From Betaproteobacteria bacterium (GTDB lineage: Bacteria > Pseudomonadota > Gammaproteobacteria > Burkholderiales > Rhodocyclaceae): a stretch of 54,251 nt of DNA. Of this stretch, positions 1 through 7,773 are shown piece by piece (position 1 is the first letter of the stretch; each line of letters opens with the position of its first letter). Location of the stretch: the NCBI GenBank assembly GCA_016208415.1, contig JACQYB010000074.1, positions 1-54,251 on the forward strand. The letters are read 5' to 3'. Both the position numbers and the translations under genes were made by a program. The notes beneath the pieces are model-generated. The model ran no database searches and was not told the DNA's origin. It saw only the letters and a list, made by a program, of their open reading frames with translations.

Positions 1-75
1 GTTTCATGGTGGTCTCCGCTATCGAGGCGGCCCCTGGCACCCACCAAGGGGGCACCTTGATTGGACAGGCCGTGG

Positions 76-136
76 TGTGGAAGCGGGCTTGTCCGCGATA
101 CCGGCCGCGGCAATCGCGGGCGAGCCCGCTCCCACA
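76..136. repeat. REP-type inverted pair
   Basis: Two 24-nt arms (76-99 and 113-136) face each other across a 13-nt spacer and match at 21 of 24 positions as reverse complements. Each arm also contains its own small palindrome around GCGGGC...GCCCGC. The arms carry the GCGGGC(T/C)(T/C)G...CCCGC core and flanking TGTGG/CCACA seen in Pseudomonas-type repetitive extragenic palindromes, so this looks like a BIME-like pair. It lies downstream of the phosphoesterase gene and may protect or end its transcript. Bases 1-75 hold no gene I can support. Confidence 0.6.
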
Positions 137-168
137 GGGCCGCGCCACAGCCCGGAGCGTGCTCGCGA

Positions 169-1230
169 TCAGAAGACCAGTTGCGCGGTGAGCGGCAGGT
201 GGTCCGAGGTGCCCTTCCTGCGCTTCCAGTCGAAGGGCCGCGCGCGTCCGCTGGGGGTGGCCACCAAAGCATCGCGAAAAATCGCCACGCTGTCCACGTC
301 CAGCCGCAGGCCCGTGCTGGCCAGCAGGCCACGGCTCACAACGATCTGGTCCAGCAGGCTGTAGCGGTTGGTGTTGGGGCCGCCGCCCGGGATCGCGTCC
401 ATGAAATGCGTCCCCGCCTGCTGCTGGGCGGCGAACTTCCACATGGGATTGAACAGGAAGACGTCATCGGCCCGGTAGTCCGCCACCTCCCTGGCGAACT
501 TCGTGATGTCGTTGCCGGTGCCGGTAACCCGCTCCATCTCCCGCGAAGCCATGAGGTGCTGCACCAAGCTGCGATCCCAGGGCTCGTCGTTGAAGTCCCC
601 CACCACCAGCACCTTGGCGTTCCAGCGCCGCTGCACCGCCGCCAGGTCGTTGGCCGCCTGCAGCGCCAGGTATTGCGCGGGCGGGAACTTTACCCGCGCC
701 TCCACCAGGTAGGCCACGTTCTCCGCCACGGCGCAGCGCAGCGGCTCGGACTCGTACATGCCCTGCTTGCGCGACGGCCAGTGGCAGGCCAGCACCACCA
801 GACGCTCGCCGCTGCCGATGACGTCGAATTCCACCTCGAAGATGTCGCGCGTGCGGTAGCGCAGATGCACCACGTGGGAGGCCGCGGAGACGGGCCGCAG
901 CTTGCGCTCGTCGTAGGCCAGGGCGACGTCGATGCCGCGCAGGTCGTTGGTGCCGGAGGGGTCGTGCACCACCTTCAGGTTGGGGTTGCCGGTCTCGGTC
1001 GCCAGTGCCTCCAGCAGCGAGTCCTTCTCGATCTCGGCCACGGCGAGCAGGTCCGGCCCCGCCCCGCCGTGGGTGGCGCGCAGCGCCGCGGCAAGGTTGG
1101 CCTTCTTGGCGGCGAAAACTTCGGGCGTCCAGCCGTTGGCGGCGGTGTACTCGAAATCCTGGGAGATGGGGTCGTCGTCGGTGTCGAAAAAGTTGCCGAG
1201 GTTCCACCAGGTGAGGTTGATCGCAGGCAT
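169..1230 (-). CDS. endonuclease/exonuclease/phosphatase family protein
   Basis: This 353-residue protein has the metal-dependent phosphoesterase (EEP, DNase I-like) fold signature. In order: WNLGNFF at residues 9-15, the metal-binding acidic AEIE near 65-68, RGIDVAL near 98-104, HWPSR at 150-154, GDFND at 211-215, and a C-terminal SDH at 342-344. These correspond to the Asn, Glu, His, Asp-Asn and Asp-His positions of the EEP active site. No signal peptide or membrane segment is seen, so it is probably cytoplasmic. The family hydrolyses phosphodiesters or phosphomonoesters in nucleic acids, lipids or nucleotides; the substrate cannot be read from sequence. It is a single gene 100 bases downstream of the Ada-like gene on the same strand. 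Confidence 0.85.
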   Translation of the reverse strand: MPAINLTWWNLGNFFDTDDDPISQDFEYTAANGWTPEVFAAKKANLAAALRATHGGAGPDLLAVAEIEKDSLLEALATETGNPNLKVVHDPSGTNDLRGIDVALAYDERKLRPVSAASHVVHLRYRTRDIFEVEFDVIGSGERLVVLACHWPSRKQGMYESEPLRCAVAENVAYLVEARVKFPPAQYLALQAANDLAAVQRRWNAKVLVVGDFNDEPWDRSLVQHLMASREMERVTGTGNDITKFAREVADYRADDVFLFNPMWKFAAQQQAGTHFMDAIPGGGPNTNRYSLLDQIVVSRGLLASTGLRLDVDSVAIFRDALVATPSGRARPFDWKRRKGTSDHLPLTAQLVF

Positions 1231-1330
1231 GGCGTCGGGCGCTCCGGGGCAGGGGGTGCATCAAGGCTACCCGCGCCCCGGACGGGCCGCAAGCCGAGGC
1301 GACAGCGGCGCGGCAGCGGCAGCGGCCCGC

Positions 1331-2260
1331 CTACCGGGAGCGCACCCCCGCCTCCCCCATGTGCGCCGCCTCCCAGCCCAGCAGCGCCGCCTTGCGCGTT
1401 TCGCCCCAGCGGTAGCCGCCCAGGGCGCCGGATTCACGCAGAACCCGGTGGCAGGGAATGAGCCAGGCCACCGGATTGGCCCCGACCGCGCTGCCCACCG
1501 CCCGCGCCGCACGCGGATGGCCAATGGCCTGCGCCACGGCGCCGTAGGTGGTCAGCGCGCCGAAGGGGATGCGCAACAGCGCCCGCCACACCTGGATCTG
1601 GAAGTTGGTGCCGCGCACCAGCAGGGCAAGCGGCGCGCGCCGTCCTCGCTGCAGCGGGCCGAAGATGCGCGCGGCGGTGCCAGCCGTGGCGCCGTCATCG
1701 CGCACCAGCCCCGCGCCCGGCCAATCCGCGCCCAGTGCGCCCACCTGCTCCTCCCGCCCGTCGCCGAAACGCAGCGCGCACACGCCGCGAGCGGTTTGCG
1801 CCAGCAGGCACTGCCCGAAGGGCGTGTCGTGGAATCCGTAGGCCATCTCGACACCCGCCCCTCCGGAGCGCAGTTCGCCGGGCGAAACCGCCTCCAGCGT
1901 CACCACCAGGTCGTGCAGGCGGCCCGCGCCGGACAGCCCGGCGTCGTCCGCCAGTTCAAGCACGTTGCGGCTGTCCGCCAGGCGCCGGCGGATGTCCTCC
2001 AGCGCCAGCGTCTGCAGGAAGCGCTTGGGGCTGACCCCCGCCCAGCGGGTGAACAGTCGCTGGACGTGAAATTCGCTCACCCCTGCCTGCCGCGCCAGAT
2101 CGGCCAGGCTCGGCCGCTGCGCGGCGTGCTGGCGTAGCCAGGCGATCATGGTGGCAACGCGGGTGTAGTCGTGGGCGGGTTCCGGGAGTTCCGGGGGAAC
2201 AACAACGCGGGCAGATTCCATGGCGGGAGGCGTCGCAGCGCAGCTCGTGTCGTTCAGCAT
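1331..2260 (-). CDS. Ada-like regulator/methylated-DNA-cysteine methyltransferase
   Basis: This is a two-domain protein. Residues about 31-130 form an AraC-type helix-turn-helix (SLADLARQAGVSEFHVQRLF). Residues about 137-300 form the O6-alkylguanine-DNA alkyltransferase domain, with the active-site PCHR motif at 269-272 (acceptor Cys270) and the FQIQVWRALLRIPFG lead-in. It lacks the N-terminal zinc/phosphotriester Cys domain of E. coli Ada, so it should repair O6-alkylguanine but not sense phosphotriesters in the same way. The ATG at 2260 sits inside the last codons of the hicB remnant, so translation may be coupled to it; an ATG at 2221 is the alternative. Neither start has a good Shine-Dalgarno. 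Confidence 0.85.
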   Translation of the reverse strand: MLNDTSCAATPPAMESARVVVPPELPEPAHDYTRVATMIAWLRQHAAQRPSLADLARQAGVSEFHVQRLFTRWAGVSPKRFLQTLALEDIRRRLADSRNVLELADDAGLSGAGRLHDLVVTLEAVSPGELRSGGAGVEMAYGFHDTPFGQCLLAQTARGVCALRFGDGREEQVGALGADWPGAGLVRDDGATAGTAARIFGPLQRGRRAPLALLVRGTNFQIQVWRALLRIPFGALTTYGAVAQAIGHPRAARAVGSAVGANPVAWLIPCHRVLRESGALGGYRWGETRKAALLGWEAAHMGEAGVRSR

Positions 2261-2394
2261 AGCCCCGCACGCCCGACGCGGCGACCCGATTCTTGCGCCC
2301 CACCGCCGTCTTCCTGCGTCAGCGGCTCCACCACATGCGCGAAGGCCTCGAACGGATACGGCGGTTCGACGTGCGGGACGGTGATTTCGCTCAT
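2254..2394 (-). pseudogene. hicB: truncated HicB-family antitoxin
   Basis: This 46-codon remnant starts at the ATG overlapping the hicA stop (ATGA, 2391-2394). It keeps the HicB N-terminal pattern YPFEAFAHVVEPLTQEDGGG. HicB proteins continue from the GGG into a hydrophobic strand and a FPD-type motif plus a C-terminal DNA-binding part. Here the sequence instead runs into 14 unrelated residues and a stop at the ada start region. No later HicB segment is visible in any frame, which suggests a deletion joined the hicB 5' end to the ada leader. It is unlikely to neutralise the toxin or bind DNA. Confidence 0.65.
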
Positions 2395-2654
2395 GACTGC
2401 AACTCCTTCGCCTTGACGACCAACGCCACAAACTGGCGCACGTACACTGGTTTGATGGGTCGGTGTGCCGGCACACATACGTCCTCCTCCACACCTGGGG
2501 AGGAAAACACATGGTAGCTCCCGCCCTCATTGCGCCAGTCGATGCCGAAGCGGTTGGCAACCGCCTTCAGGTCATCAATGCGCCAATCGCGCGGGTTGTT
2601 GCGCATCCGGGCGAGGAGCTTGTCGTGTGTGCCCATGAATATTTGGTGTCGCAT
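2391..2654 (-). CDS. hicA: HicA-family mRNA interferase toxin
   Basis: This 87-residue protein (81 if the ATG at 2636 is used, which better matches usual family starts) has the HicA double-stranded-RNA-binding-like fold. It shows [19 protein letters not shown], then GGSYHVF with His48, then [16 protein letters not shown]. HicA toxins cleave mRNA using a His in the G-S-x-H region. In several relatives I recall the His one position earlier, so activity here is uncertain. The toxin lies upstream of its antitoxin with a 4-nt stop/start overlap, the normal hicAB order, but the antitoxin is truncated. Either the toxin is attenuated or it is controlled by an antitoxin elsewhere. Confidence 0.75.
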   Translation of the reverse strand: MRHQIFMGTHDKLLARMRNNPRDWRIDDLKAVANRFGIDWRNEGGSYHVFSSPGVEEDVCVPAHRPIKPVYVRQFVALVVKAKELQS

Positions 2655-2841
2655 ATGGCACTATGCGTCGAGACAGTCCGTGCCCCGGGCGGCGCAGCCC
2701 TCCGCTCCAACCGGGGTGATCTGCCGCGTCCGCGGGGCCACCCGCGAACGGGTCCGGCCCCGTTCGCATGGTGACGCCGCCAGCCCCCTCCCCCTCCCCA
2801 TGCTAGAATCCGCCCCCTCTCCTCCCCCCGTTCCACCTCCC

Positions 2842-4677
2842 ATGTCACCAGCCCACGCCCCGCGCGCCCTGCGCAACATCGCCATCATCGCCCACGTGGA
2901 CCACGGCAAGACCACGCTGGTGGACCAGCTCCTGCGCCAGTCCGGCACCTTTGCCGCCCATCAGCAGATGACCGAGCGGGTGATGGACTCCAACGACCTG
3001 GAGAAGGAGCGCGGCATCACCATCCTGGCCAAGAACTGCGCCATCGATTTCGAGGGCACCCACATCAACATCGTGGATACCCCGGGACATGCCGACTTCG
3101 GCGGCGAGGTGGAGCGCGTGCTGTCCATGGTGGACGGCGTGCTGCTGCTGGTGGATGCGGTGGAAGGTCCCATGCCCCAGACGCGCTTCGTCACCCGCAA
3201 GGCGCTGCAAAAGGGGCTGCACCCCATCGTGGTGGTGAACAAGATCGACCGCCCCGGCAGCCGGCCCGACTGGGTGGTGAACCACACCTTCGACCTGTTC
3301 GACAAGCTGGGCGCCACGGAAGAGCAGCTCGACTTCCCGGTGGTCTATGCCTCGGCCCTCAACGGCTACGCCACGCTGGACCCGGCCACGCCGGGCACGG
3401 ACATGCGCCCGCTCTACGAAGCCATCCTGCAGCACGTGCCGCCGCCCGACGTGGACGAGAACGAGCCGCTGCAGCTCCAGCTCTGCTCCCTGGACTACTC
3501 CAGCTACGTCGGCCAGATCGGCATCGGCCGCATCAAGAAGGGACGCCTGCAACCCGGCCAGGAAGCGGTGGCCATGTACGGCGACGAATCCCGCGGCAAG
3601 GCCAGGGTGGGCCAGGTGCTGGTGTTCAAGGGGCTGGAGCGTGCTCCCGCGGACGAGGCGGTGGCCGGTGACATCGTGCTGGTGACCGGCGTGGAACAGG
3701 TAGGCATCGGCATCACCCTGTGCGACCCGGAACAGCCCGCGCCCCTGCCGCCCCTGACGGTGGACGAGCCAACGCTGACCATGAACTTCCAGGTCAACAC
3801 CTCGCCCTTCGCCGGCAAGGAGGGCAAGTTCGTCACCAGCCGCCAGTTGCGCGAGCGGCTGCAGAAGGAACTGCTGTCCAACGTCGCCCTGCGGGTGGAG
3901 GAGACGGACGATTCCGACGTGTTCCTGGTGTCGGGCCGCGGCGAGCTGCACCTCACCATCCTGCTGGAGAACATGCGCCGCGAAGGCTACGAGCTGGCCG
4001 TCTCCCGCCCGCGGGTGGTGATGCGCAGCCACAACGGCCAGCGCGAGGAGCCCTACGAACTGCTCACCGTGGACGTGGAAGAAAACCACCAGGGCGCGGT
4101 GATGGAAGAACTGGGCCGCCGCCGCGGCGAGCTGCAGGACATGCAGCCCGACGGGCGCGGCCGGGTACGCATCGAATACCGCATCCCGGCGCGGGGGCTC
4201 ATCGGCTTCCAGGGCGAGTTCCTCACGCTCACCCGCGGCACGGGGCTGGCCAGCCACATCTTCGACGACTACGGCCCCGTGGCCGGCGCCATGGCGGAGC
4301 GTCGCAACGGCGTGCTGATCTCGGTGGAGGAAGGCCCCGCCGTGGCCTACGCGCTGTGGAAGCTGCAGGACCGCGGGCGCATGTTCGTCTCGCCTGGCGA
4401 GCCGCTGTACGAGGGCATGATCGTCGGCATCCACACCCGCGACAACGACCTGGTGGTGAACCCCATCAAGACCAAGCAGCTCACCAACGTGCGCGCCTCG
4501 GGCAAGGACGAGGCCATCGCGCTGACCCCGCCCATCCGCCTCACCCTGGAATCGGCGGTGGAGTTCATCGCCGACGACGAACTGGTGGAGATCACGCCCA
4601 AGTCCATCCGCCTGCGCAAGCGCTACCTCAAGGAACACGAGCGGCGGCGCGCGGATCGGGCGGCCAACGCGGCGTAG
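2842..4677 (+). CDS. typA: translational GTPase TypA/BipA
   Basis: This 611-residue ribosome-associated GTPase acts in 50S assembly and translation under stress. The G domain has the P-loop AHVDHGKT at residues 17-24, the switch [10 protein letters not shown] and the NKID specificity motif. EF-G-like domains follow, then the BipA-specific C-terminal part (about residues 480-600). Length is normal for the family (605-615). The start [12 protein letters not shown] was chosen because the homologous region begins there; the frame is open further upstream but that part is not protein-like. A TAGAAT -10-like hexamer lies at 2804-2809. No clear Shine-Dalgarno is visible. Bases 2655-2841 hold nothing else I can support. 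Confidence 0.97.
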   Translation: MSPAHAPRALRNIAIIAHVDHGKTTLVDQLLRQSGTFAAHQQMTERVMDSNDLEKERGITILAKNCAIDFEGTHINIVDTPGHADFGGEVERVLSMVDGVLLLVDAVEGPMPQTRFVTRKALQKGLHPIVVVNKIDRPGSRPDWVVNHTFDLFDKLGATEEQLDFPVVYASALNGYATLDPATPGTDMRPLYEAILQHVPPPDVDENEPLQLQLCSLDYSSYVGQIGIGRIKKGRLQPGQEAVAMYGDESRGKARVGQVLVFKGLERAPADEAVAGDIVLVTGVEQVGIGITLCDPEQPAPLPPLTVDEPTLTMNFQVNTSPFAGKEGKFVTSRQLRERLQKELLSNVALRVEETDDSDVFLVSGRGELHLTILLENMRREGYELAVSRPRVVMRSHNGQREEPYELLTVDVEENHQGAVMEELGRRRGELQDMQPDGRGRVRIEYRIPARGLIGFQGEFLTLTRGTGLASHIFDDYGPVAGAMAERRNGVLISVEEGPAVAYALWKLQDRGRMFVSPGEPLYEGMIVGIHTRDNDLVVNPIKTKQLTNVRASGKDEAIALTPPIRLTLESAVEFIADDELVEITPKSIRLRKRYLKEHERRRADRAANAA

Positions 4678-4782
4678 CGGCACGGATCTGCGCTCCCGCG
4701 GCGCCCGCCGGCGCCCCTGCGCCAGGGCAGGAAAGCGGCGCGTTCGCTACAATGAAGCCGTTCGCATTGAGGGGACCATGCC

Positions 4783-5247
4783 ATGAATCCGATCGGGCGC
4801 ATCACCATCGAGCCCGGCAAATGCGGGGGGCGTCCGTGCATCCGCGGCCTGCGCATACGCGTGAAGGACGTGCTCGGTCTGCTGGCCGCCGGCGCGAGTC
4901 ATGATCCTGCGCGCGGCGTGAAGCTCCTCGTCGACAACCGATTGCCCGAAGCGCGTGCAGTGTTCCTTGGCGAGCGTGGGTTTGCCGCACGTCATGTCCG
5001 GCGGCTTGGCCTGGGTGCCGCGACAGACATGGACATCTGGCGCTTCGCCTCCGCCCAGGGTTACGGGATCGTGACCATGGACGAGGATTTCCAGCACTTC
5101 GCGGCGCGTTACGGAACTCCCGCGCAAGTCGTGTGGGTCAGACTGGGCAACGTGCGCGAGCCTGCCCTGCTCGACGCGTTTTCAGCCGTGCTGCCCGATC
5201 TGGCCGGCGGTCTGCAATCCGGCATTCCCGTCATCGAAATCGTCTGA
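4783..5247 (+). CDS. fused DUF433 antitoxin / DUF5615 PIN-like toxin
   Basis: Residues 4-39 match the first half of DUF433 antitoxins (ITIEPGKCGGRPCIRG then RVKDVLGLLAAGAS). Residues 46-154 match a whole DUF5615 PIN-like nuclease: LLVDNRLPEA with Asp51, acidic DMD at 82-84, and IVTMDEDF with Asp100 and Asp102. Normally these are two adjacent genes. Here the second half of DUF433 is missing and the two are joined in frame by about six residues (HDPARG). A GTG at 4918 (residue 46) lies exactly where a free DUF5615 toxin would start and would give a 109-residue protein. A TACAAT -10-like box at 4748-4753 and a GAGGGG ribosome-binding site precede the gene. The PIN acidic residues look intact. 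Confidence 0.75.
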   Translation: MNPIGRITIEPGKCGGRPCIRGLRIRVKDVLGLLAAGASHDPARGVKLLVDNRLPEARAVFLGERGFAARHVRRLGLGAATDMDIWRFASAQGYGIVTMDEDFQHFAARYGTPAQVVWVRLGNVREPALLDAFSAVLPDLAGGLQSGIPVIEIV

Positions 5248-5292
5248 CAGAGATCGGCGCCGGCGGGACGCCGCCAACGCCGTCCCATCGGG

Positions 5293-6849
5293 TCAAGCCG
5301 CCACCGGCGTGCGGATCAGGTGGTCGAAGGCCGACAGGCTGGCCTTGGCGCCCTCGGCCATGGCGATGATGATCTGCTTGTAGGGCACCGTGGTGGCGTC
5401 GCCGGCGGCGAACACGCCCGGTACGGAGGTCTCGCCGCGGGCATTCACCTGGATCTCTCCGTAGCGCGAGAGTTCGACCGTGCCCTTGAGCCAGTCGGTG
5501 TTGGGCAGCAGGCCGATCTGCACGAAGATGCCCTCCAGCTCGACACGGTGGGCCTCGCCCGTCACCCGATCCTTGTAGACCAGGCCCGTGACCTTGTTGC
5601 CGTCGCCGGTCACCTCGGTGGTCTGGGCGCTGACGATCACCGTCACGTTGGGCAGGCTCTTCAACCTGGCCTGCAGCACCGCGTCGGCACGCAGCCTGCC
5701 GTCGAACTCCAGCAGCGTCACGTGCGCCACGATGCCGGCCAGGTCGATGGCCGCCTCCACCCCCGAGTTGCCGCCGCCGATCACCGCCACGCGCCTGCCG
5801 CGAAACAGCGGCCCGTCGCAGTGCGGGCAAAAGCACACGCCCCTGGCCTTGTACTCCTTCTCGCCCGGCACGTTCATCTCGCGCCAGCGCGCGCCGGTGG
5901 CCAGCACCACGGCCTTGGCCCTGAGCGTCGCGCCGTTCGCCAGGCGCACCTGGTGCATGCCTTCGCCGGGGATCAGCGCCTCGGCGCGCTGCAGGTTCAT
6001 CACGTCGACCTCGTACTCCCTGACGTGCTGCTCCAGCGCCGCGGCGAGCCTGGGCCCTTCGGTGCGCTGCACCGAGATGAAGTTCTCGATGGCCAGCGTA
6101 TCCAGCACCTGGCCGCCGAAGCGCTCCGCCGCCAGGCCGGTGCGGATGCCCTTGCGCGCGGCGTAGATGGCCGCCGCGCTGCCGGCCGGGCCGCCGCCCA
6201 CCACCAGCACGTCGAACGGGTCGCGCGCCGAGAGCTTCCCGGCATCCCGCGCGTGCGCGCCGGTGTCGAGCTTCGCCACGATCTCCTCGATGGTCATCCG
6301 GCCCTGGCCGAAGGGCTGGCCGTTGAGGAACACGGTGGGCACGGCCATGACCTGGCGCGCGGCCACCTCGTCCTGGAACAGCGCGCCGTCGATCATCACG
6401 CTCTCCACGCCGGGATTGAGCGCCGCCATGAGGTTGAGCGCCTGCACCACGTCCGGGCAGTTGTGGCACGACAGCGAGATGAAGGTCTCGAAGCGGAGGC
6501 TGCCCTGGATGCCCTTGATCTGCTCGATCACCGCGGCATCCACCCTGGGCGGATGACCGCCGGTCTGCAGCAGCGCCAGCACCAGCGAGGTGAACTCATG
6601 GCCCATGGGGATGCCGGCGAAGCGGATGCGCGCCGCCTCTGCGGGCCGTCCGACGGTGAAGGACGGCCGGCGGGCGTCGCTACCGTGGTCGCTGACCTGC
6701 ACCTTCGCCGACAAAGCGGCGATGTCGTGCAGAAGGCCGCGCAGTTCGCGCGACTTGTTGCCGTCGTCGTAGGAGCCGACGAGTTCGACGGGCTGCTGCA
6801 GCCTGTCGAGATAGGCCGCGAGCTGGGTCCTGATGCTGGCGTCGAGCAT
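5293..6849 (-). CDS. ahpF: alkyl hydroperoxide reductase subunit F
   Basis: This 518-residue NADH:peroxiredoxin reductase passes electrons from NADH through FAD to AhpC. Its N-terminal tandem thioredoxin-fold domain carries the redox centre CHNC at 128-131. The FAD motif [12 protein letters not shown] is near 216, the thioredoxin-reductase-type CPHC at 341-344, and the NAD motif [12 protein letters not shown] near 356. All four cysteines expected of AhpF are present and the length is normal. A good AGGGAGA ribosome-binding site precedes the ATG at 6849. It lies downstream of ahpC on the same strand, 138 bases away, with a GC-rich stem-loop between, and converges with the DUF433-DUF5615 gene. 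Confidence 0.97.
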   Translation of the reverse strand: MLDASIRTQLAAYLDRLQQPVELVGSYDDGNKSRELRGLLHDIAALSAKVQVSDHGSDARRPSFTVGRPAEAARIRFAGIPMGHEFTSLVLALLQTGGHPPRVDAAVIEQIKGIQGSLRFETFISLSCHNCPDVVQALNLMAALNPGVESVMIDGALFQDEVAARQVMAVPTVFLNGQPFGQGRMTIEEIVAKLDTGAHARDAGKLSARDPFDVLVVGGGPAGSAAAIYAARKGIRTGLAAERFGGQVLDTLAIENFISVQRTEGPRLAAALEQHVREYEVDVMNLQRAEALIPGEGMHQVRLANGATLRAKAVVLATGARWREMNVPGEKEYKARGVCFCPHCDGPLFRGRRVAVIGGGNSGVEAAIDLAGIVAHVTLLEFDGRLRADAVLQARLKSLPNVTVIVSAQTTEVTGDGNKVTGLVYKDRVTGEAHRVELEGIFVQIGLLPNTDWLKGTVELSRYGEIQVNARGETSVPGVFAAGDATTVPYKQIIIAMAEGAKASLSAFDHLIRTPVAA

Positions 6850-6917
6850 GGTGTTCTCCCTGAATGGATGGCAATGGGAAGGCGCTGCCGCAGCGGCGCC
6901 TTTGCGCTGCGATCCCG

Positions 6918-6939
6918 CTCCCGGAGCGGACTCCGGGAG
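6918..6939. other. perfect 9-bp stem-loop between ahpC and ahpF
   Basis: The arms CTCCCGGAG and CTCCGGGAG pair perfectly around a 4-nt loop. On the transcript strand no U-run follows, so this is not a standard intrinsic terminator. Placed between ahpC and ahpF, it could stabilise the ahpC 3' end or reduce read-through. That would fit the usual excess of AhpC over AhpF; this is inference. Confidence 0.5.
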
Positions 6940-6987
6940 GGTGTGGGCGCCGTGGCGGCGCGCCTTCGCCTCGCGCCGCCGGGGTCG

Positions 6988-7557
6988 TCAGATCTTGCCG
7001 ACCAGATCCAGCGACGGGGCGAGCGTCGCTTCGCCTTCCTTCCACCTGGCCGGGCAGACCTCACCCGGGTGGGCGGCCACGTACCGGGCGGCCTTGATCT
7101 TGCGCAGCAGTTCCTCGGCGTTGCGGCCGATGCCGCCGGCGTTGATCTCGACGATCTGGATCTTTCCCTCCGGGTCCATCACGAAGGTGCCGCGCTCGGC
7201 CAGTCCGGCTTCCTCGATCATCACGCCGAAGTTGCGGGTGATGGCGCCGGTGGGGTCGCCGATCATCGGGAAGCGGATCTTGCCGATGGTCTCGGAGGTG
7301 TCGTGCCACGCCTTGTGGGTGAAGTGCGTGTCCGTGGACACGGCGTAGATCTCGACGCCCATGTCGCGGAACGCGGCGTAGTTGTCGGCCAGGTCGCCCA
7401 GTTCGGTGGGGCACACGAAGGTGAAGTCGGCCGGGTAGAAGAACATCACCGACCACTTGCCCTTGAGCGTGGCTTCGGTGACTTCGACGAACTTGCCGTT
7501 GTAGTAGGCCTGCGCCTTGAAGGGCTTGATTTCAGTGTTGATCCGAGAGGCATTCAT
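6988..7557 (-). CDS. ahpC: alkyl hydroperoxide reductase subunit C (peroxiredoxin)
   Basis: This 189-residue typical 2-Cys peroxiredoxin reduces hydrogen peroxide, organic peroxides and peroxynitrite in the cytoplasm and is recycled by AhpF. The peroxidatic Cys49 is in FVCPTE. The resolving Cys168 is in EVCPARW, which identifies the AhpC (Prx1) type. The ATG at 7557 has a strong AGGAGAT ribosome-binding site. It is the first gene of the ahpC-ahpF pair. The upstream region carries a candidate OxyR operator overlapping the -35 position, so peroxide induction is likely. Confidence 0.97.
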   Translation of the reverse strand: MNASRINTEIKPFKAQAYYNGKFVEVTEATLKGKWSVMFFYPADFTFVCPTELGDLADNYAAFRDMGVEIYAVSTDTHFTHKAWHDTSETIGKIRFPMIGDPTGAITRNFGVMIEEAGLAERGTFVMDPEGKIQIVEINAGGIGRNAEELLRKIKAARYVAAHPGEVCPARWKEGEATLAPSLDLVGKI

Positions 7558-7633
7558 GGGGGAAATCTCCTGGGTTGCGGGGAAAGATTGTTGCGACGCA
7601 ACGAATGATGAGGGCGGGCGTCCCCTCCGTCCA

Positions 7634-7671
7634 ATTAAACGTTCTCAATACATCGATAGCTATACGCTATC
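7634..7671 (-). promoter_or_regulatory. ahpC promoter with OxyR-like operator
   Basis: GATAGC (7655-7660) and GCTATC (7666-7671) form an inverted repeat around TATAC. This contains ATAG-N7-CTAT, the half-element of the OxyR consensus. On the minus strand it covers the -35 position (TAGCTA, complement of 7657-7662). Seventeen bases further on is the -10-like TTTAAT (complement of 7634-7639). A poor -35 overlapped by the activator site is typical of OxyR-activated promoters. A second half-element at the expected spacing is not convincing. The local AT-richness contrasts with the flanking genes. Confidence 0.5.
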
Positions 7672-7739
7672 CAATTACCCGGAGGACGCCCGTTCTTACC
7701 GGGAGGGTGCGCATTTGCCTCCCTGGGGGCCATCGTGAC

Positions 7740-7745
7740 TACAAT
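7740..7745 (+). promoter_or_regulatory. -10-like box of nnr
   Basis: TACAAT lies 28 bases before the chosen nnr start. A TTGCCT-like -35 is visible but at a long 19-base spacing. Because the in-frame GTG at 7735 and the ATG at 7744 overlap this box, they are unlikely to be translation starts. Confidence 0.35.
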
Positions 7746-7773
7746 GTCCCACCGTCCCGAGGCCAGACCCGCC

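Noticed and set aside
2530-2841. Upstream in-frame extension of typA
   Set aside because: The 104 extra codons overlap hicA on the other strand and lack any TypA similarity.
2845-4683. Long open frame on the minus strand opposite typA (about 612 codons)
   Set aside because: It is His/Gln/Val-rich, has no recognisable motif and mirrors typA codons; GC-rich third positions keep antisense frames open.
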